From positions 21,288 to 85,287 of the forward strand of contig JAVBTT010000034.1 in NCBI GenBank assembly GCA_031556035.1: a DNA stretch of 64,000 nucleotides. The letters are read 5' to 3'. Origin of the DNA: JAVBTT01 sp031556035 (lineage in GTDB: Bacteria > Bacillota > Clostridia > Oscillospirales > UBA929). The translations under genes were made by a program, and so were the position numbers. Of this stretch, positions 51,214-61,132 are shown piece by piece. The stretch's first letter is position 1, and the number at the start of each line of letters is the position of its first letter. Below the pieces are notes generated by a model. That model worked only from the letters and a program-made list of their open reading frames with translations. It had not been told where the DNA came from and ran no database searches.

Positions 51214-51636
51214 TCAGATTTCTTTCAGCTGCGCTATGACTGTGGCCATGCTGTCAAGATGGCGGCGGTAGATATCCTCGAAGCCGGGAAGCCTGTCGGC
51301 GATCAGGGCGTGTTCCCCAGTCTTTCCGAGCATCTCAAGCTCTCGCGCGCTCTCGGAGAGCCCTGCCATTCCAAGATTTGCGGAGGCGCCCTTGACCCCG
51401 TGCGTCTCAATGACAAAACGGCTTATATCGCCCTCGGAGAAAAACCGAAGAATTTCGGCGATGTTGCGCTCGCCCTTTTTAATAAAAAGCTCGGATATCC
51501 TTATGTAGCTCTCCACCCTGCCGGAAAACATACTGTCCACAACAGACAGGTCAAGCCCTGCCTCAAGCGCCGTGTCACTCAGCTCCAGGGGGACAGACTG
51601 CTTTTTACACCCTCGGGAGAAAGCGCCGCCGTCCAT
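51214..51636 (-). CDS. Stand-alone Hpt (histidine phosphotransfer) domain protein
   Basis: The 140-residue protein is a four-helix Hpt domain with the phosphorylatable His in ETHGVKGASANLGMAGLSE. It would shuttle phosphate between a hybrid kinase and a response regulator. The N-terminal ~25 residues are variable. ATG 51636 follows GGAGGGG by five bases; a start 81 bases further up has no such site. No partner kinase lies next to it, so the pathway cannot be inferred. Confidence 0.85.
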   Translation of the reverse strand: MDGGAFSRGCKKQSVPLELSDTALEAGLDLSVVDSMFSGRVESYIRISELFIKKGERNIAEILRFFSEGDISRFVIETHGVKGASANLGMAGLSESARELEMLGKTGEHALIADRLPGFEDIYRRHLDSMATVIAQLKEI

Positions 51637-51718
51637 AATAACCCCTCCAAAGATGTTATGCGAGCTCAAGATACAGATATCGCATCTCAGTCTAGCACAA
51701 AAGAAATCAATAATCAAG

Positions 51719-51924
51719 GCCCGTTCCGCTCTAGCTCCTTACAAATTCGAAGAAGGGACAAGAGTATCGGCACGCGGCTTCACACGGTTTTAGACGTGCT
51801 TGGAATTATATATTGATTTTCGGCGCATTCTCTGCTATAATATCGATGCTAATCGTTAAAGCCTTGGAATATCCGGTATTTGTTCAATCTTGTCCGTTCA
51901 CCTTGTTCCCCGCTCCTCTCATCC
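51719..51924. other. Intergenic region before tRNA-Gly
   Basis: Contains the upstream region of the Hpt gene and presumably the tRNA promoter. No gene or strong repeat is seen. Confidence 0.4.
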
Positions 51925-51998
51925 GCGGGCTTAGTTCATTGGTAGAATGAAAGCTTCCCAAGCTTTAGAGGAGGGTTCGATTCCCTTAGCCCGCTCCA
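51925..51998 (+). tRNA. tRNA-Gly (anticodon CCC)
   Basis: GCGGGCT and AGCCCGC form the acceptor stem, the D arm includes TTAGTTCATTGGTAGAA, the anticodon loop is TTCCCAA in an AAAGC/GCTTT stem, and the T loop is GTTCGATTC. CCA is encoded (51996-51998). The length is 74 nt. Confidence 0.95.
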
Positions 51999-52095
51999 GA
52001 AGGACACAGCTCTCTGTCAGGGGGCCGTGTCCTTTTTCGTGGATTGCAGCCAAGCAATCCGAAGGTTGACCAAGTTTTTGAAAGGATGTTTTTTG

Positions 52096-52473
52096 ATGAA
52101 GAAAATCATATCGACAAACGGCGCGCCCGGAGCCATCGGCCCCTATTCCCAGGCTGTCAAGGCGGGCGGCTTTCTGTACACCTCGGGCCAGCTTCCGCTG
52201 TCCCCCGACGGCCTGCTTGAGACTGCCGACATACGGCGCGCCGCCGAGCTGTGCATGAGCAATGTAAAAGCCATCGTCGAAGCGGCAGGCGGCAATATGA
52301 GCGATATTGTCAAGACCACGGTATTCCTCGCCGATCTCGGCAATTTCGCGGCCGTCAACGAGGTGTACGCAGCCTTTTTTGAGTCCGAGCCACCCGCCCG
52401 CTCCTGTGTGCAGGTCGCGAAGCTTCCCAGGGACGCGGGCATAGAGATCGAGGCCGTGGCTTATATAGGCTGA
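52096..52473 (+). CDS. ridA: RidA family enamine/imine deaminase
   Basis: The 125-residue trimeric protein hydrolyses reactive enamines and imines from PLP enzymes. It has the family opening ISTNGAPGAIGPYSQAVKAG, the TSGQLPL strand and the catalytic Arg in PARSCVQVAKLP. ATG 52096 follows AAAGGATG. It stands alone between tRNA-Gly and a perfect 20-bp terminator. Confidence 0.95.
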   Translation: MKKIISTNGAPGAIGPYSQAVKAGGFLYTSGQLPLSPDGLLETADIRRAAELCMSNVKAIVEAAGGNMSDIVKTTVFLADLGNFAAVNEVYAAFFESEPPARSCVQVAKLPRDAGIEIEAVAYIG

Positions 52474-52493
52474 GGCGTTGAGCATAAGCACAG

Positions 52494-52536
52494 ATAAGAG
52501 TGTATCCCACGGCAACGCCGTGGGATACACTCTTAT
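52494..52536. terminator. Bidirectional terminator, perfect 20-bp stem
   Basis: The arms 52494-52513 and 52517-52536 are perfect reverse complements around AAC (core TATCCCACGGC / GCCGTGGGATA). It is shared by ridA (plus) and the hydrogenase operon (minus). Confidence 0.88.
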
Positions 52537-52538
52537 TA

Positions 52539-54284
52539 TTACTTTAGATTGTACTTGGGGCGGGCGCGGTAGAAGGTGTGCAGTATCTCGTGGGCCTTGT
52601 GGCTTCCGGGAGCCTCCAGGAAATCCTCGTAAACCTTCTGTATGATCGGGTTCTCGTGGCTTTTGCGCATTTCAAGGCCCTTGTCCATATCGTAGAGGGC
52701 CTGGCCGCGCAGCTTGCGCAGCTCGGTGAAGTTGCGCACGCTCTGCGGCTGGACGGGCTGTCCGCCTCCGTTGACGCATCCGCCCGGGCAGCCCATGATC
52801 TCAATGAAGTCGTACTCCTTCTCGCCGCTCTTTATGCTGTCCAAAAGATTCCGGGCATTGTACATGCCTGAGGCGACAGCCACACGCACCTTCCTGCCCG
52901 CGACATCGTAAACGGCCTCCTTGACGCCCTCCGTGCCGCGAACCTCCTTGTAATCGAGACTCGGGGCCTCCTCATTTGTCAGAACCTCATACACCGTCCT
53001 GAGCGCCGCCTCCATAACACCGCCGGTCGCGCCGAAGATTATACCGGCGCCTGAGGCCAGCCCGAAGGCCGGGTCAAATTCCTCGTCCGGTAAATCCTTG
53101 AACATGATGCCCGCGCGGGAGATCATGCGCGCCAGCTCGCGGGTGGTCAGAGCCACGTCTACGTCGCGCACACCCGGCACCGCGCTCTCGCCGTCGCGGT
53201 GGTTTTCGTATTTCTTTGCCGTGCATGGCATGATTCCGACAACGAAGATGTCCTCGGGGGCGATGCCCTTCTGCTTGGCGTAATAGGTCTTCATTATCGC
53301 GCCGAACATCTGCTGCGGAGACTTGCAGGAGCTCAGGTTCGGGATGAACTCGGGGTAGTACTGCTCACAGAAGCGAATCCAGCCGGGAGAGCAGGAGGAG
53401 ATCAGGGGCAGCGGGCCTTCGCCCTTCATCCTGTGGATGAACTCGGTGCCCTCCTCCATGATGGTCAGGTCTGCGGCGGTGTTGACGTCGAACACGCCGT
53501 CAAAGCCCAGGCGCCGGAACGCGGCGGCCATCTTGCCCTGAACGTTCGTGCCGATCGGCATGTCAAAGCACTCGCCGAGGGTCACGCGGATCGACGGGGC
53601 CGCCCCGACGACCACATGCTTCTTCGGGTCGGCCAGCGCCTTCCAGACCTCCTCGGTCTGGTCGCGCTCAGTCAGCGCTCCGGTCGGGCAGACCGTGATG
53701 CACTGCCCGCACGAGATGCACGGCACCTCGTCCAGATTGCGGTCAAACGCGCAGGAGATGTGCGTGTCGTAGCCTCTGTCGTTCGGGCCGATGACCGCGA
53801 CGCTCTGATATTTTTTGCACACCGCCACGCAGCGGCGGCACAGGATGCACTTGGAATTGTCCCTCACCAGATGCAGGGTTGAGTCCTCAAGCTGGGGCTC
53901 GAGGTTGTCGTTGTGGAAGCGCACGTCCTGGATTCCGAAGTCCTTGGCCATCTTCTGGAGCTCGCAGTTCTGGTTGCGCAGGCAGGTCAGGCACTCCATG
54001 CGGTGGTTGGACAGTATCAGCTCCAGGGTGGCCTTGCGGGCTTTGACTATCTGCCCGGAGTTGGTCAGCACCTCCATGCCCTCCGACACGGGATAGACGC
54101 AGGAGGCCACGTTGGCGCGCGCGCCCTTTACCTCGACAACGCAGATGCGGCACGCGCCGATCTCGTTGAACTCCTTCATATAGCACAGGGTCGGAATCTC
54201 TATCCCGATCTGGCGGGCGGCCTCCAGAATCGTTGTGCCCTCCGGCACACTGACCGGCATATTGTTGATTTTAAGGTTAATCAT
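52539..54284 (-). CDS. hydA: [FeFe] hydrogenase catalytic subunit
   Basis: The 581-residue protein has an N-terminal 2Fe-2S domain (CYMKEFNEIGACRICVVEV), a His-Cys3 4Fe-4S site (HRMECLTCLRNQNC), two 4Fe-4S ferredoxin motifs (CILCRRCVAVCK; CISCGQCITVCP) and the H-cluster domain. H-cluster motifs are SSCSPGW (L1), MPCTAKKYE (L2) and EIMGCPGGCVNGGGQP (L3). In L1 the second Cys of the common TSCCPxW is Ser, a variant I believe occurs in NAD-linked clostridial enzymes; it may alter proton transfer. The subunit ends shortly after the small-subunit-like tail, without the extra C-terminal 2Fe-2S domain of the longest bifurcating HydA. ATG after AAGGAGGGG, 16 bp after the NuoF-like stop. Confidence 0.95.
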   Translation of the reverse strand: MINLKINNMPVSVPEGTTILEAARQIGIEIPTLCYMKEFNEIGACRICVVEVKGARANVASCVYPVSEGMEVLTNSGQIVKARKATLELILSNHRMECLTCLRNQNCELQKMAKDFGIQDVRFHNDNLEPQLEDSTLHLVRDNSKCILCRRCVAVCKKYQSVAVIGPNDRGYDTHISCAFDRNLDEVPCISCGQCITVCPTGALTERDQTEEVWKALADPKKHVVVGAAPSIRVTLGECFDMPIGTNVQGKMAAAFRRLGFDGVFDVNTAADLTIMEEGTEFIHRMKGEGPLPLISSCSPGWIRFCEQYYPEFIPNLSSCKSPQQMFGAIMKTYYAKQKGIAPEDIFVVGIMPCTAKKYENHRDGESAVPGVRDVDVALTTRELARMISRAGIMFKDLPDEEFDPAFGLASGAGIIFGATGGVMEAALRTVYEVLTNEEAPSLDYKEVRGTEGVKEAVYDVAGRKVRVAVASGMYNARNLLDSIKSGEKEYDFIEIMGCPGGCVNGGGQPVQPQSVRNFTELRKLRGQALYDMDKGLEMRKSHENPIIQKVYEDFLEAPGSHKAHEILHTFYRARPKYNLK

Positions 54285-54300
54285 CTCTATCCGCCCCTCC

Positions 54301-56091
<1,791 letters not shown>

Positions 56092-56114
56092 TTTCAAAAA
56101 CCTCCTGAAGGTTT

Positions 56115-56149
56115 GCTTCATTTCCCCGCCGCAGGCGGGGAAATGAAGC
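56115..56149 (-). promoter_or_regulatory. Intercistronic 16-bp perfect hairpin in the hyd operon
   Basis: GCTTCATTTCCCCGCC (56115-56130), loop GCA, GGCGGGGAAATGAAGC (56134-56149), between the 2Fe-2S protein gene and hydB. No T-run follows on the minus strand, so it more likely processes or stabilises the transcript than ends it. Confidence 0.65.
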
Positions 56150-56154
56150 TTATA

Positions 56155-56526
56155 TTACTCAGCCGCCCCGATCGTGTAATCGGTGACCACCTGCCTGTTG
56201 ACGATATGCTCCGCGATGACCTTCTGCGCCTTTTCCGGGGTCATCTTTACATAGGTTACTTTCTCCTGTCCAGGGACAAATACCTCCACGATCGGCTCCA
56301 GGCGGCAAACGCCTATGCAGCCGGTCTGGGTGACCGTCACGTTTGAGAGATTGCGGCGGCGAACCTCCTCGAGGCAGGCCGCGAGCACCGGGCGCGCTCC
56401 GGCGGCTATGCCACAGGTCGCCATTCCGACGACGACGCGCACGCTGTCCTCGCCGTCCTCCCTGCGCAGATTGATCCTGTTGAGTGTTTCCTCTCTTATC
56501 TTTTTAAGGTCTTCAAGCGATTTCAT
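56155..56526 (-). CDS. (2Fe-2S) thioredoxin-like ferredoxin protein
   Basis: The 123-residue protein has the thioredoxin-like 2Fe-2S fold with Cys ligands in VGMATCGIAAGARPVL and TGCIGVCRLEP, as in the small ferredoxin domains of NuoE and NuoF. It is probably an accessory electron carrier of the hydrogenase. Start: ATG after GGAGG. The same gene occurs at this place in many clostridial hydrogenase operons. Confidence 0.88.
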   Translation of the reverse strand: MKSLEDLKKIREETLNRINLRREDGEDSVRVVVGMATCGIAAGARPVLAACLEEVRRRNLSNVTVTQTGCIGVCRLEPIVEVFVPGQEKVTYVKMTPEKAQKVIAEHIVNRQVVTDYTIGAAE

Positions 56527-56571
56527 AGCAGCGCCTCCAAAAGCTCATATCGTAAAATAAAATGTGTAATA

Positions 56572-57129
56572 TTACAGGAAAGTCACGCCATCCGTTATCT
56601 GAAAGCCGTCCTCCCCGTCGCGCACATACGCGGCTATCCACTCCAGCACCTCCGGCTCGTCCAGCGGAACTCCATCCAGCCGGGCGCGAACCTCGGAGGT
56701 GTCCAGCTCAAACTCCATATCACCCGATGAGTGCCTGTATACAAAATCCACGCCGGGAGAACCCTGCACGAGCGAGACTATGGTCGAGGGAATGTCGCCC
56801 AGCGGCGGCAGGTCTATGTGCCTATTTGTGAAAACCGCCCTCAGCGTCGTCCCGCGCCCCGGCTCGCTGTCTATCTCCAGTGAACCTCCGGTCTGCTCCG
56901 CCGCCAGCTTAAAAAGCGGTATGCCCAGCCCCACCTTTCTGGTGGTGCGGGTGGTGGTGAACGGATCCGTCACCCTCGCGAGCAGCTCGGGAGACATGCC
57001 GCAGCCGTCGTCGGACACGGTGATTTTCAGGGTCAGGGGTGTCTCGGAAATGTCAATTCCCACGCGCGACGCCCCCGCCTTGAGGCTGTTCTGGGCGATG
57101 TCCAGTATGTGGAGGGAGAGCTCCTTCAT
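56572..57129 (-). CDS. GHKL ATPase-domain protein of the hydrogenase operon
   Basis: The 185-residue protein is an isolated histidine-kinase-type ATPase domain: N box HILDIAQNSLKAGA, G1 SDDGCGM, the F box DPFTTTR and G2 VGLGIPLFKLAAEQTGG. It has no dimerisation/His domain and no membrane segment, so it is not a classical sensor kinase. The C-terminal ~60 residues are variable. Its ATG directly abuts the NuoE-like stop. Such a gene recurs in clostridial hyd operons; whether it phosphorylates a partner or only binds ATP is unknown. Confidence 0.85.
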   Translation of the reverse strand: MKELSLHILDIAQNSLKAGASRVGIDISETPLTLKITVSDDGCGMSPELLARVTDPFTTTRTTRKVGLGIPLFKLAAEQTGGSLEIDSEPGRGTTLRAVFTNRHIDLPPLGDIPSTIVSLVQGSPGVDFVYRHSSGDMEFELDTSEVRARLDGVPLDEPEVLEWIAAYVRDGEDGFQITDGVTFL

Positions 57130-57636
57130 TTATTTCTTCTTTTTCAGATATTTATCCAGAATAGCGGGCACCTCTTCAGGCTTCAGGCGTCCGTAGACCT
57201 CATCGCCGACCGTCATGACGGGTGCGAGCCCGCACGCGCCGATGCAGCGTGTCGCGTCGACCGAGAACTTGCCGTCCGGCGTGATCTTCCCGGCCTTGCA
57301 GCCGAGCTTCTGCTCAACCTGCTCAAGCACGTCCGCCGCGCCCTTGACGTAGCATGCCGTGCCAAGGCAGACGGCAACCTGAGTCTCTCCCTTGGGGTTA
57401 ACTGAAAACTGCGTGTAGAAGCTGACAACCCCGTAGAGCTCCGAGAGGCTCATGTTCAGGCCCTCGGCGATAATGATCAGCACCTCTTCCGGCAGATATC
57501 CATAGATCTCCTGCGCCTCCTGCAGGATAGGCATCGTCGCGCCTTCCCGCCCCTTATGCTTCTCTATTACCGCCATAAGCTTTTCCTGCTGCGCGGCGGT
57601 GCCTTTAAACGGCACAAGGGTCTTCGTGTTTGGCAT
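57130..57636 (-). CDS. hydC: NuoE-like subunit of NADH-linked hydrogenase (HydC)
   Basis: The 168-residue protein has the N-terminal helical part (KHKGREGATMPILQEAQEIY) and the thioredoxin-like 2Fe-2S domain with ligands CLGTAC and CIGACGLAP. It passes electrons from the NuoF-like FMN subunit. Two adjacent ATGs (57639 and 57636) follow GGGAGG; the second has the better spacing. It is the first gene of the operon and has a near-consensus promoter about 50 bp upstream. Confidence 0.92.
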   Translation of the reverse strand: MPNTKTLVPFKGTAAQQEKLMAVIEKHKGREGATMPILQEAQEIYGYLPEEVLIIIAEGLNMSLSELYGVVSFYTQFSVNPKGETQVAVCLGTACYVKGAADVLEQVEQKLGCKAGKITPDGKFSVDATRCIGACGLAPVMTVGDEVYGRLKPEEVPAILDKYLKKKK

Positions 57637-57685
57637 CATAATCCTCCCAATCCATATTGTTAAATCCTTAACATGCAACCAATGC

Positions 57686-57714
57686 ATTATAACATAAAAA
57701 AATTAGCGAATCAA
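57686..57714 (-). promoter_or_regulatory. Promoter of the hydrogenase operon
   Basis: On the minus strand TTGATT (57714-57709), 17-nt spacer, TATAAT (57691-57686). Confidence 0.78.
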
Positions 57715-57905
57715 GTACGGAATCGCTGCATTTTGTTTGTTTTGTCCGTCTAACATAGCGAAAACATGCAAAAAAAGCAGGAGTTTCCGCCGCAAAAAGG
57801 CCCGAGGCTGAACCGGATGGTTAATTGTCACAAAAAGCCCGTCGCGGGGGCAGAGAAATACTTGCAATAATGACATCTTCAAAAATCAAGCCCGGGCCCA
57901 GGAAA
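57715..57905. other. Intergenic region upstream of the hyd promoter
   Basis: Separates the PHP gene from the promoter of the hydC operon, both on the minus strand. No gene or clear repeat is seen; a regulator site is possible. Confidence 0.35.
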
Positions 57906-58610
57906 TTAATGCCCGCCGCCCAGCTCACGCAGCGCCTCCAGCACCGCGCGCGCACTCCGCCCCGATACCTCAAGCGTGTTCGCCGCATCCGGTATATCCT
58001 CCAGCCTGTGGGCGTCCGAGTTTATAACAAATGGCCTGTCCGGCAGCGCGGTCGGGTCGGCCTTCGCCGTTTTCTCATAAAACCCGAAACCCATCGCGTC
58101 GTCCCACATGCCGAGGTTAGCCAGCAGCGAAAAGCTCGGGCGGTCTACGTGCGCCGGGAAGGCCACACCCCCGTATGTCCGCACAAGCCGCGACACATCG
58201 TATATCCCGATGCCCGTGGCCGAAATGAGCAGCCTGTCCTCAAATCCGGCGGGCTCGTCGTCCATTCCGCACAGAACCTGCTCCCCAAATATCCCCGGGT
58301 TGTTCGGTATAGGCGGAAGCGACTCGCGCACAAGCCTGGAGAACTCCTCGGCCTCGTCAATACCTTCAAAAAGGCAGATGACGTGCACCTCCTCCGAGGT
58401 GGTCAGCTCCATGCCCGGCAAGGCGATGAGCCCGTAGTCCTCCGCGCGCCTGAGAAACGGGCGGCAGTTGCCGCAGCTGTTGTGGTCGGTCAGGGCGGCT
58501 ATCTCCGCTCCGGCCAGCTTGAGCATCCCCGCGATATTGCCGGGGGTGCTCTCCTCATCCCCGCACGGAGAGAGGCAGCTGTGCAGATGGAGGTCGTAAA
58601 ACAGCCTCAT
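57906..58610 (-). CDS. PHP-domain phosphoesterase family protein
   Basis: The 234-residue protein has the polymerase-and-histidinol-phosphatase metal motifs: YDLHLHSCLSPCGDEE near 5-20, LTDHNSCGN near 40, PGMELTTSEEVHVI near 65, FPAHVDRPSFS and INSDAHRLED. It likely hydrolyses a phosphoester or cyclic nucleotide with two or three metal ions. A PHP gene with a DRTGG gene beside hydrogenase subunits is a recurring clostridial arrangement whose role is not established. Its ATG follows the DRTGG stop with no gap. Confidence 0.88.
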   Translation of the reverse strand: MRLFYDLHLHSCLSPCGDEESTPGNIAGMLKLAGAEIAALTDHNSCGNCRPFLRRAEDYGLIALPGMELTTSEEVHVICLFEGIDEAEEFSRLVRESLPPIPNNPGIFGEQVLCGMDDEPAGFEDRLLISATGIGIYDVSRLVRTYGGVAFPAHVDRPSFSLLANLGMWDDAMGFGFYEKTAKADPTALPDRPFVINSDAHRLEDIPDAANTLEVSGRSARAVLEALRELGGGH

Positions 58611-58949
58611 TTACTCAGATATCAGTCCGTGGATAATCCCGCACAGCTCAAACGCGCTCTTATCCGAAGAGAGCAGGGCGGTGTCCTCGCTTTGAAGGCG
58701 TCCGAGCAGCCCCTCGTCCGGGGAGACGCCCTCGGCGAGCAGCACACAAGAGACCCCCGTCAGGTGGGCTACCGCGGCCACATTCGGGTTGCTCATAATA
58801 GTTACCCAGACGTCGCCCTCCCGGGCCTTCCCCATCACCCATGACAGCAGATCCCCGCAGTATCCGCCCCGCGCCTCCCGCGACAGCGCCTCGTCCGAGC
58901 CGGACAGTATCCTGGCTCCAAGCCTTTCGGCAAGCATTGCGATATTCAT
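58611..58949 (-). CDS. DRTGG-domain protein
   Basis: The 112-residue protein resembles the DRTGG domain found in CBS-domain and phosphotransacetylase-linked proteins: MLAERLGARILSGSDE, GGYCGDLLSWVMGKAREGDV and LTGVSCVLLAEGVSPDEGLL. It may be a small ligand-sensing module. ATG 58949 follows GGAGG by ten residues' less length than the longest frame. It precedes and is probably co-translated with the PHP gene. Confidence 0.82.
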   Translation of the reverse strand: MNIAMLAERLGARILSGSDEALSREARGGYCGDLLSWVMGKAREGDVWVTIMSNPNVAAVAHLTGVSCVLLAEGVSPDEGLLGRLQSEDTALLSSDKSAFELCGIIHGLISE

Positions 58950-59072
58950 GTGAACCTCCGTAAACATTGAATTCAATATTTGAATATTACACCCTGGCTT
59001 TGTAATTTACCATATATTTTTACACGGGGCGGCATATTGTTTTCAAGGTTTGACAAAAATTTAATTTGTGTC

Positions 59073-59101
59073 TTTTCAAACGGGGTCGATTATGATATAG
59101 T
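59073..59101 (+). promoter_or_regulatory. Candidate promoter of the oad operon
   Basis: TTTTCA (59073-59078), 17-nt spacer, TATAGT (59096-59101). A TTGACA at 59050 lacks a -10 at the right distance. Confidence 0.4.
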
Positions 59102-59176
59102 TCACTTCGAATGCAAATCTTGGGCCTTGGCATTCCCGGAAGCCTGACAGGCCCCATCAGGAGGTTCATATACGAC

Positions 59177-60562
59177 ATGAGTGGCAAAAAAGTACAGTTT
59201 ACCGAGACCGTCCTGCGCGACGCGGGGCAATCGCTGATCGCCACGCGCCTGCCCTATTCCAAGTTTGAGGGCATCCTGGAGACGATGGACAAGGCTGGCT
59301 TCTATTCGCTTGAGTGCTGGGGCGGCGCCACCTTCGACACCTGCCTGCGCTATCTCGGGGAGGACCCCTGGCAGCGTCTGCGCGACATACGAAAGCATGT
59401 GAAAAAGACAAAGCTGCAGATGCTGCTCCGGGGGCAGAATCTGTTGGGCTACAAGCACTATCCGGACGACGTGGTGCGCAAGTTCGTCGAGCTGTCAATT
59501 AAGAACGGCATTGACGTCATACGCATCTTCGACGCGCTTAACGACCTGCGAAACCTTGAGGTGTCCATCAAGGAGACGGTCAAGCACAAGGGCATCGCGC
59601 AGGCGGCGATATCGTTCACCACCTCGCCGGTGCACACTCTGGAAAACTACGCCAAGCTTTGCCGCGAGCTGGAGAGCATGGGCGCCTCCAGCCTGTGCAT
59701 AAAGGACATGGCGGGCATCATGGGGCCGCAGGAGTGCTACGACCTTGTAAAGGCCATCAAGGAGAACACGAAGCTCCCGTTGCACCTGCATACGCACTGC
59801 ACGACCGGGCTCGCGTTCATGACCTACCTTAAGGGCGTCGAGGCCGGCGCGGATGTCATCGACACAGCGATATCCTGCTTCTCGGGCGGCACAAGCCAGC
59901 CCGCGACCGAAACGCTCGTATACGCGCTGAGCCAGCTTGGCTACAACACCGGCGTCAACTACCCCGTGCTGAAGGATATCAACGACTATTTCAAGCCGAT
60001 TCAGGCGGAATATATTGCGTCCGGCACCATGGACGCCAAGGTCATGGGCACAGACGCCGATGCGCTGAACTATCAGATTCCCGGCGGCATGCTCAGCAAC
60101 CTCATAAGCCAGCTCAAGAGCTCAAACGCTATGGATAAATTCCCCCTTGTGCTGGAGGAGACCCCCCGCGTGCGCAAGGACATGGGCTATCCGCCGCTCG
60201 TCACCCCCACGAGCCAGATCGTTGGCGCCCAATCCGCCACGAACGTCCTGGTCGGAGAGAGGTACAAGAACGTGTCAAAGGAAGTAGTCGCCTATCTGCG
60301 CGGCGAGTACGGCACCCCTCCGGGCGAGGTCAGCCAGGAACTCATAAAAAAAGTGCTTGGCGACGAGAAGCCCTACACCGGGCGCTTCGCCGAGACGCTG
60401 GCCCCCGGGCTTGAGGCGGGCAAGCGTGAGATCGGCAGGAAGGCGAGAAACGACGAGGACGTTCTGAGCTATATCGTGTTCCCGTCCGTGTTTGAGAAGT
60501 TCGCCGAGGAGCGCGAAAAGACCGAGAAGAACAAGGTTAAGTATACCATTGTGAAAGGTTAG
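59177..60562 (+). CDS. oadA: Oxaloacetate decarboxylase carboxyltransferase subunit alpha
   Basis: The 461-residue protein has the HMGL-like carboxyltransferase barrel (FTETVLRDAGQSLIATRLP, metal and carboxyltransfer residues, IKDMAGIMGP, LHLHTHCTTGLA) and the conserved carboxylase region after ~300, but no biotinyl C-terminus; biotin is on a separate protein (61384). It transfers CO2 from oxaloacetate to biotin, giving pyruvate. Start: ATG 59177 with AGGAGG 12 bases before. A methylmalonyl-CoA or pyruvate carboxylase role is less likely given the OadG and OadB neighbours. It is followed by structured element copy B 7 bp after the stop. Confidence 0.92.
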   Translation: MSGKKVQFTETVLRDAGQSLIATRLPYSKFEGILETMDKAGFYSLECWGGATFDTCLRYLGEDPWQRLRDIRKHVKKTKLQMLLRGQNLLGYKHYPDDVVRKFVELSIKNGIDVIRIFDALNDLRNLEVSIKETVKHKGIAQAAISFTTSPVHTLENYAKLCRELESMGASSLCIKDMAGIMGPQECYDLVKAIKENTKLPLHLHTHCTTGLAFMTYLKGVEAGADVIDTAISCFSGGTSQPATETLVYALSQLGYNTGVNYPVLKDINDYFKPIQAEYIASGTMDAKVMGTDADALNYQIPGGMLSNLISQLKSSNAMDKFPLVLEETPRVRKDMGYPPLVTPTSQIVGAQSATNVLVGERYKNVSKEVVAYLRGEYGTPPGEVSQELIKKVLGDEKPYTGRFAETLAPGLEAGKREIGRKARNDEDVLSYIVFPSVFEKFAEEREKTEKNKVKYTIVKG

Positions 60563-60568
60563 AATTTC

Positions 60569-60723
60569 GAAGAGCGTAGCCCCCGCGAGTGAGCGAAAAT
60601 CCAAGGAGTAACGAAGTGCGCGAAGCAGGATTTTTGTGGATTGCGCACAGGCGTTTGGCATAGCGGCTGAAAGCGGCGAAGCCACAGCCGGAGCGAAAGC
60701 GGGGAGCGCAGCTTGACATTCCC
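60569..60723 (+). repeat. Structured interspersed element, copy B (155 bp)
   Basis: It runs from box GAAGAGCG (60569-60576) to tail CAGCTTGACATTCCC (60709-60723). The first stem pairs CGAAAATCC (60594-60602) with GGATTTTTG (60628-60636) around a 25-nt loop. It starts 7 bp after the oadA stop and ends 30 bp before the oadG-like start, so it is part of the operon mRNA. Confidence 0.75.
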
Positions 60724-60752
60724 CCCACACTTTCTCAGAAAGGGATGATTCC

Positions 60753-61130
60753 ATGAGTTTTCTACCCCTGTTCCTGACCGCGGCGTTCAGAGCCGAGAAA
60801 ATCAGCATTCCGGAGGCGCTCCTGCTGTCCTTGCTCGGCTTCGCGATTGTCTTTGTAGTGCTGATACTGCTCATAATCGTCATCCGGGTGCTGACGGTGC
60901 TCACAAGCCGCAAGGCCGCGCCGTCCCCGAGTCCCGTGCAGGCGGTCGAGACGCGCGTTGAGGCCCGCGCCGCCGCCGAGAGCGGCAAGGTTCCCGCCCC
61001 CGGCTCCATCGGCGAGTGCTCGCTTCATACCGTCGACGACAGGACGGCAGCCCTGCTGATGGCGATTGTCGCCGACGACCTCAAGGTTCCGCTCAACGAG
61101 CTTAGGTTTGTATCTATACGGCAAATTTAA
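60753..61130 (+). CDS. oadG: OadG-like subunit of oxaloacetate decarboxylase
   Basis: The 125-residue protein has one membrane helix (~24-48, LLLSLLGFAIVFVVLILLIIVI), a Pro/Ala-rich linker and a C-terminal domain (AALLMAIVADDLKVPLNELR), as in OadG gamma subunits that join alpha to beta. It lacks an obvious His-rich metal tail. ATG after AAAGGGATG. Copy C of the structured element starts 2 bp after its stop. Confidence 0.8.
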   Translation: MSFLPLFLTAAFRAEKISIPEALLLSLLGFAIVFVVLILLIIVIRVLTVLTSRKAAPSPSPVQAVETRVEARAAAESGKVPAPGSIGECSLHTVDDRTAALLMAIVADDLKVPLNELRFVSIRQI

Positions 61131-61132
61131 TC

